A DNA stretch of 23,195 nucleotides, from NCBI GenBank assembly GCA_020025735.1, contig JAHHRP010000013.1, forward strand, positions 1 to 23,195. The letters are read 5' to 3'. The stretch's first letter is position 1. Each line of letters starts with the position of its first letter. Under the pieces are notes generated by a model, which made no database searches, was not told the origin of the DNA, and worked only from the letters and a program-made list of their open reading frames with translations. A program made the translations under genes and the position numbers. The stretch is from Evtepia sp. GTDB lineage: Bacteria; Bacillota; Clostridia; Oscillospirales; Oscillospiraceae. Of the stretch, positions 23,129-23,195 are shown piece by piece.

Positions 23129-23195
23129 GACTTTTAATCCAACTCTTTTTCGGCGTCTTTCTTTCCTTCCCCGCCAAGGAAAGAACCATTTCCTC

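Noticed and set aside
1..23195. CRISPR arrays, insertion sequences, prophage or defence genes
   Set aside because: No regularly spaced repeats, transposase, integrase or phage-like ORFs were seen. The inverted repeats found all sit at gene ends or promoters.

Overview
The window looks like a chromosomal segment of a low-to-mid GC, strictly anaerobic gut Clostridia species, most likely Oscillospiraceae (Flavonifractor/Lawsonibacter/Oscillibacter-like). This is an inference from gene families (YtrA-type GntR/ABC cassette, clostridial-type PurC, DUF421+DUF4363 pair, feoA-feoA-feoB with a Cys-rich FeoB-associated peptide, acetate CoA-transferase), strong Shine-Dalgarno sites and sigma-A promoters. 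I see no prophage, insertion sequence or CRISPR array. It reads as ordinary chromosome with several well-marked transcription units.

Layout. (1) 1-3.0 kb: the tail of a + strand gene, a perfect hairpin, then a leftward pair: a secreted M13 metallopeptidase with SLH repeats and a translationally coupled PaaI-type thioesterase. (2) 3.1-7.55 kb: a rightward five-gene cassette (YtrA-type GntR repressor, ABC ATPase, permease, second ABC ATPase, large ABC-exporter membrane protein) with its own promoter, a palindromic operator candidate and a terminator. (3) 7.6-10.7 kb, all leftward: purC alone, a DUF421/DUF4363 membrane pair, and an HSL-family alpha/beta hydrolase. (4) 11.0-11.7 kb: a PilZ-domain c-di-GMP effector. 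(5) 11.8-15.7 kb: an iron module, with a DtxR-type repressor divergent from feoA-feoA-feoB-Cys-rich peptide. Three 16-bp GTTAG-N6-CTAAY boxes sit at the feo promoter and before feoB. (6) 15.8-18.85 kb: a 1026-residue PAS-GAF-GGDEF-PAS-degenerate GGDEF-EAL protein. (7) 18.9-19.2 kb: leftward tRNA-Leu(UAA) and initiator tRNA-fMet with promoter and terminator. (8) 19.4-23.2 kb: a 36-codon unknown ORF, a leftward ABC half-transporter, a leftward acetyl-CoA hydrolase/transferase-family CoA-transferase, and a rightward promoter at the edge.

How parts work together. The iron module is the best-supported system. The repressor keeps the Met/Cys/Glu/His primary metal ligands of DtxR. The promoter TTGACA-N17-TATTAT is followed directly by one box and then a second. 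An intrinsic terminator followed by a third box separates the feoA genes from feoB, suggesting layered control of the transporter. FeoB has an 85-residue, almost exclusively acidic insertion after its first membrane segment. The PilZ protein and the GGDEF/EAL protein point to c-di-GMP signalling. The GntR/ABC cassette resembles the cell-envelope-stress YtrA systems.

I found no clearly novel multi-gene system. The most distinctive signals are the repeated iron boxes and terminator architecture in feo, the acidic FeoB loop, the Cys cluster in the N-terminal PAS of the signalling protein, and a short unknown ORF with a very good ribosome binding site.
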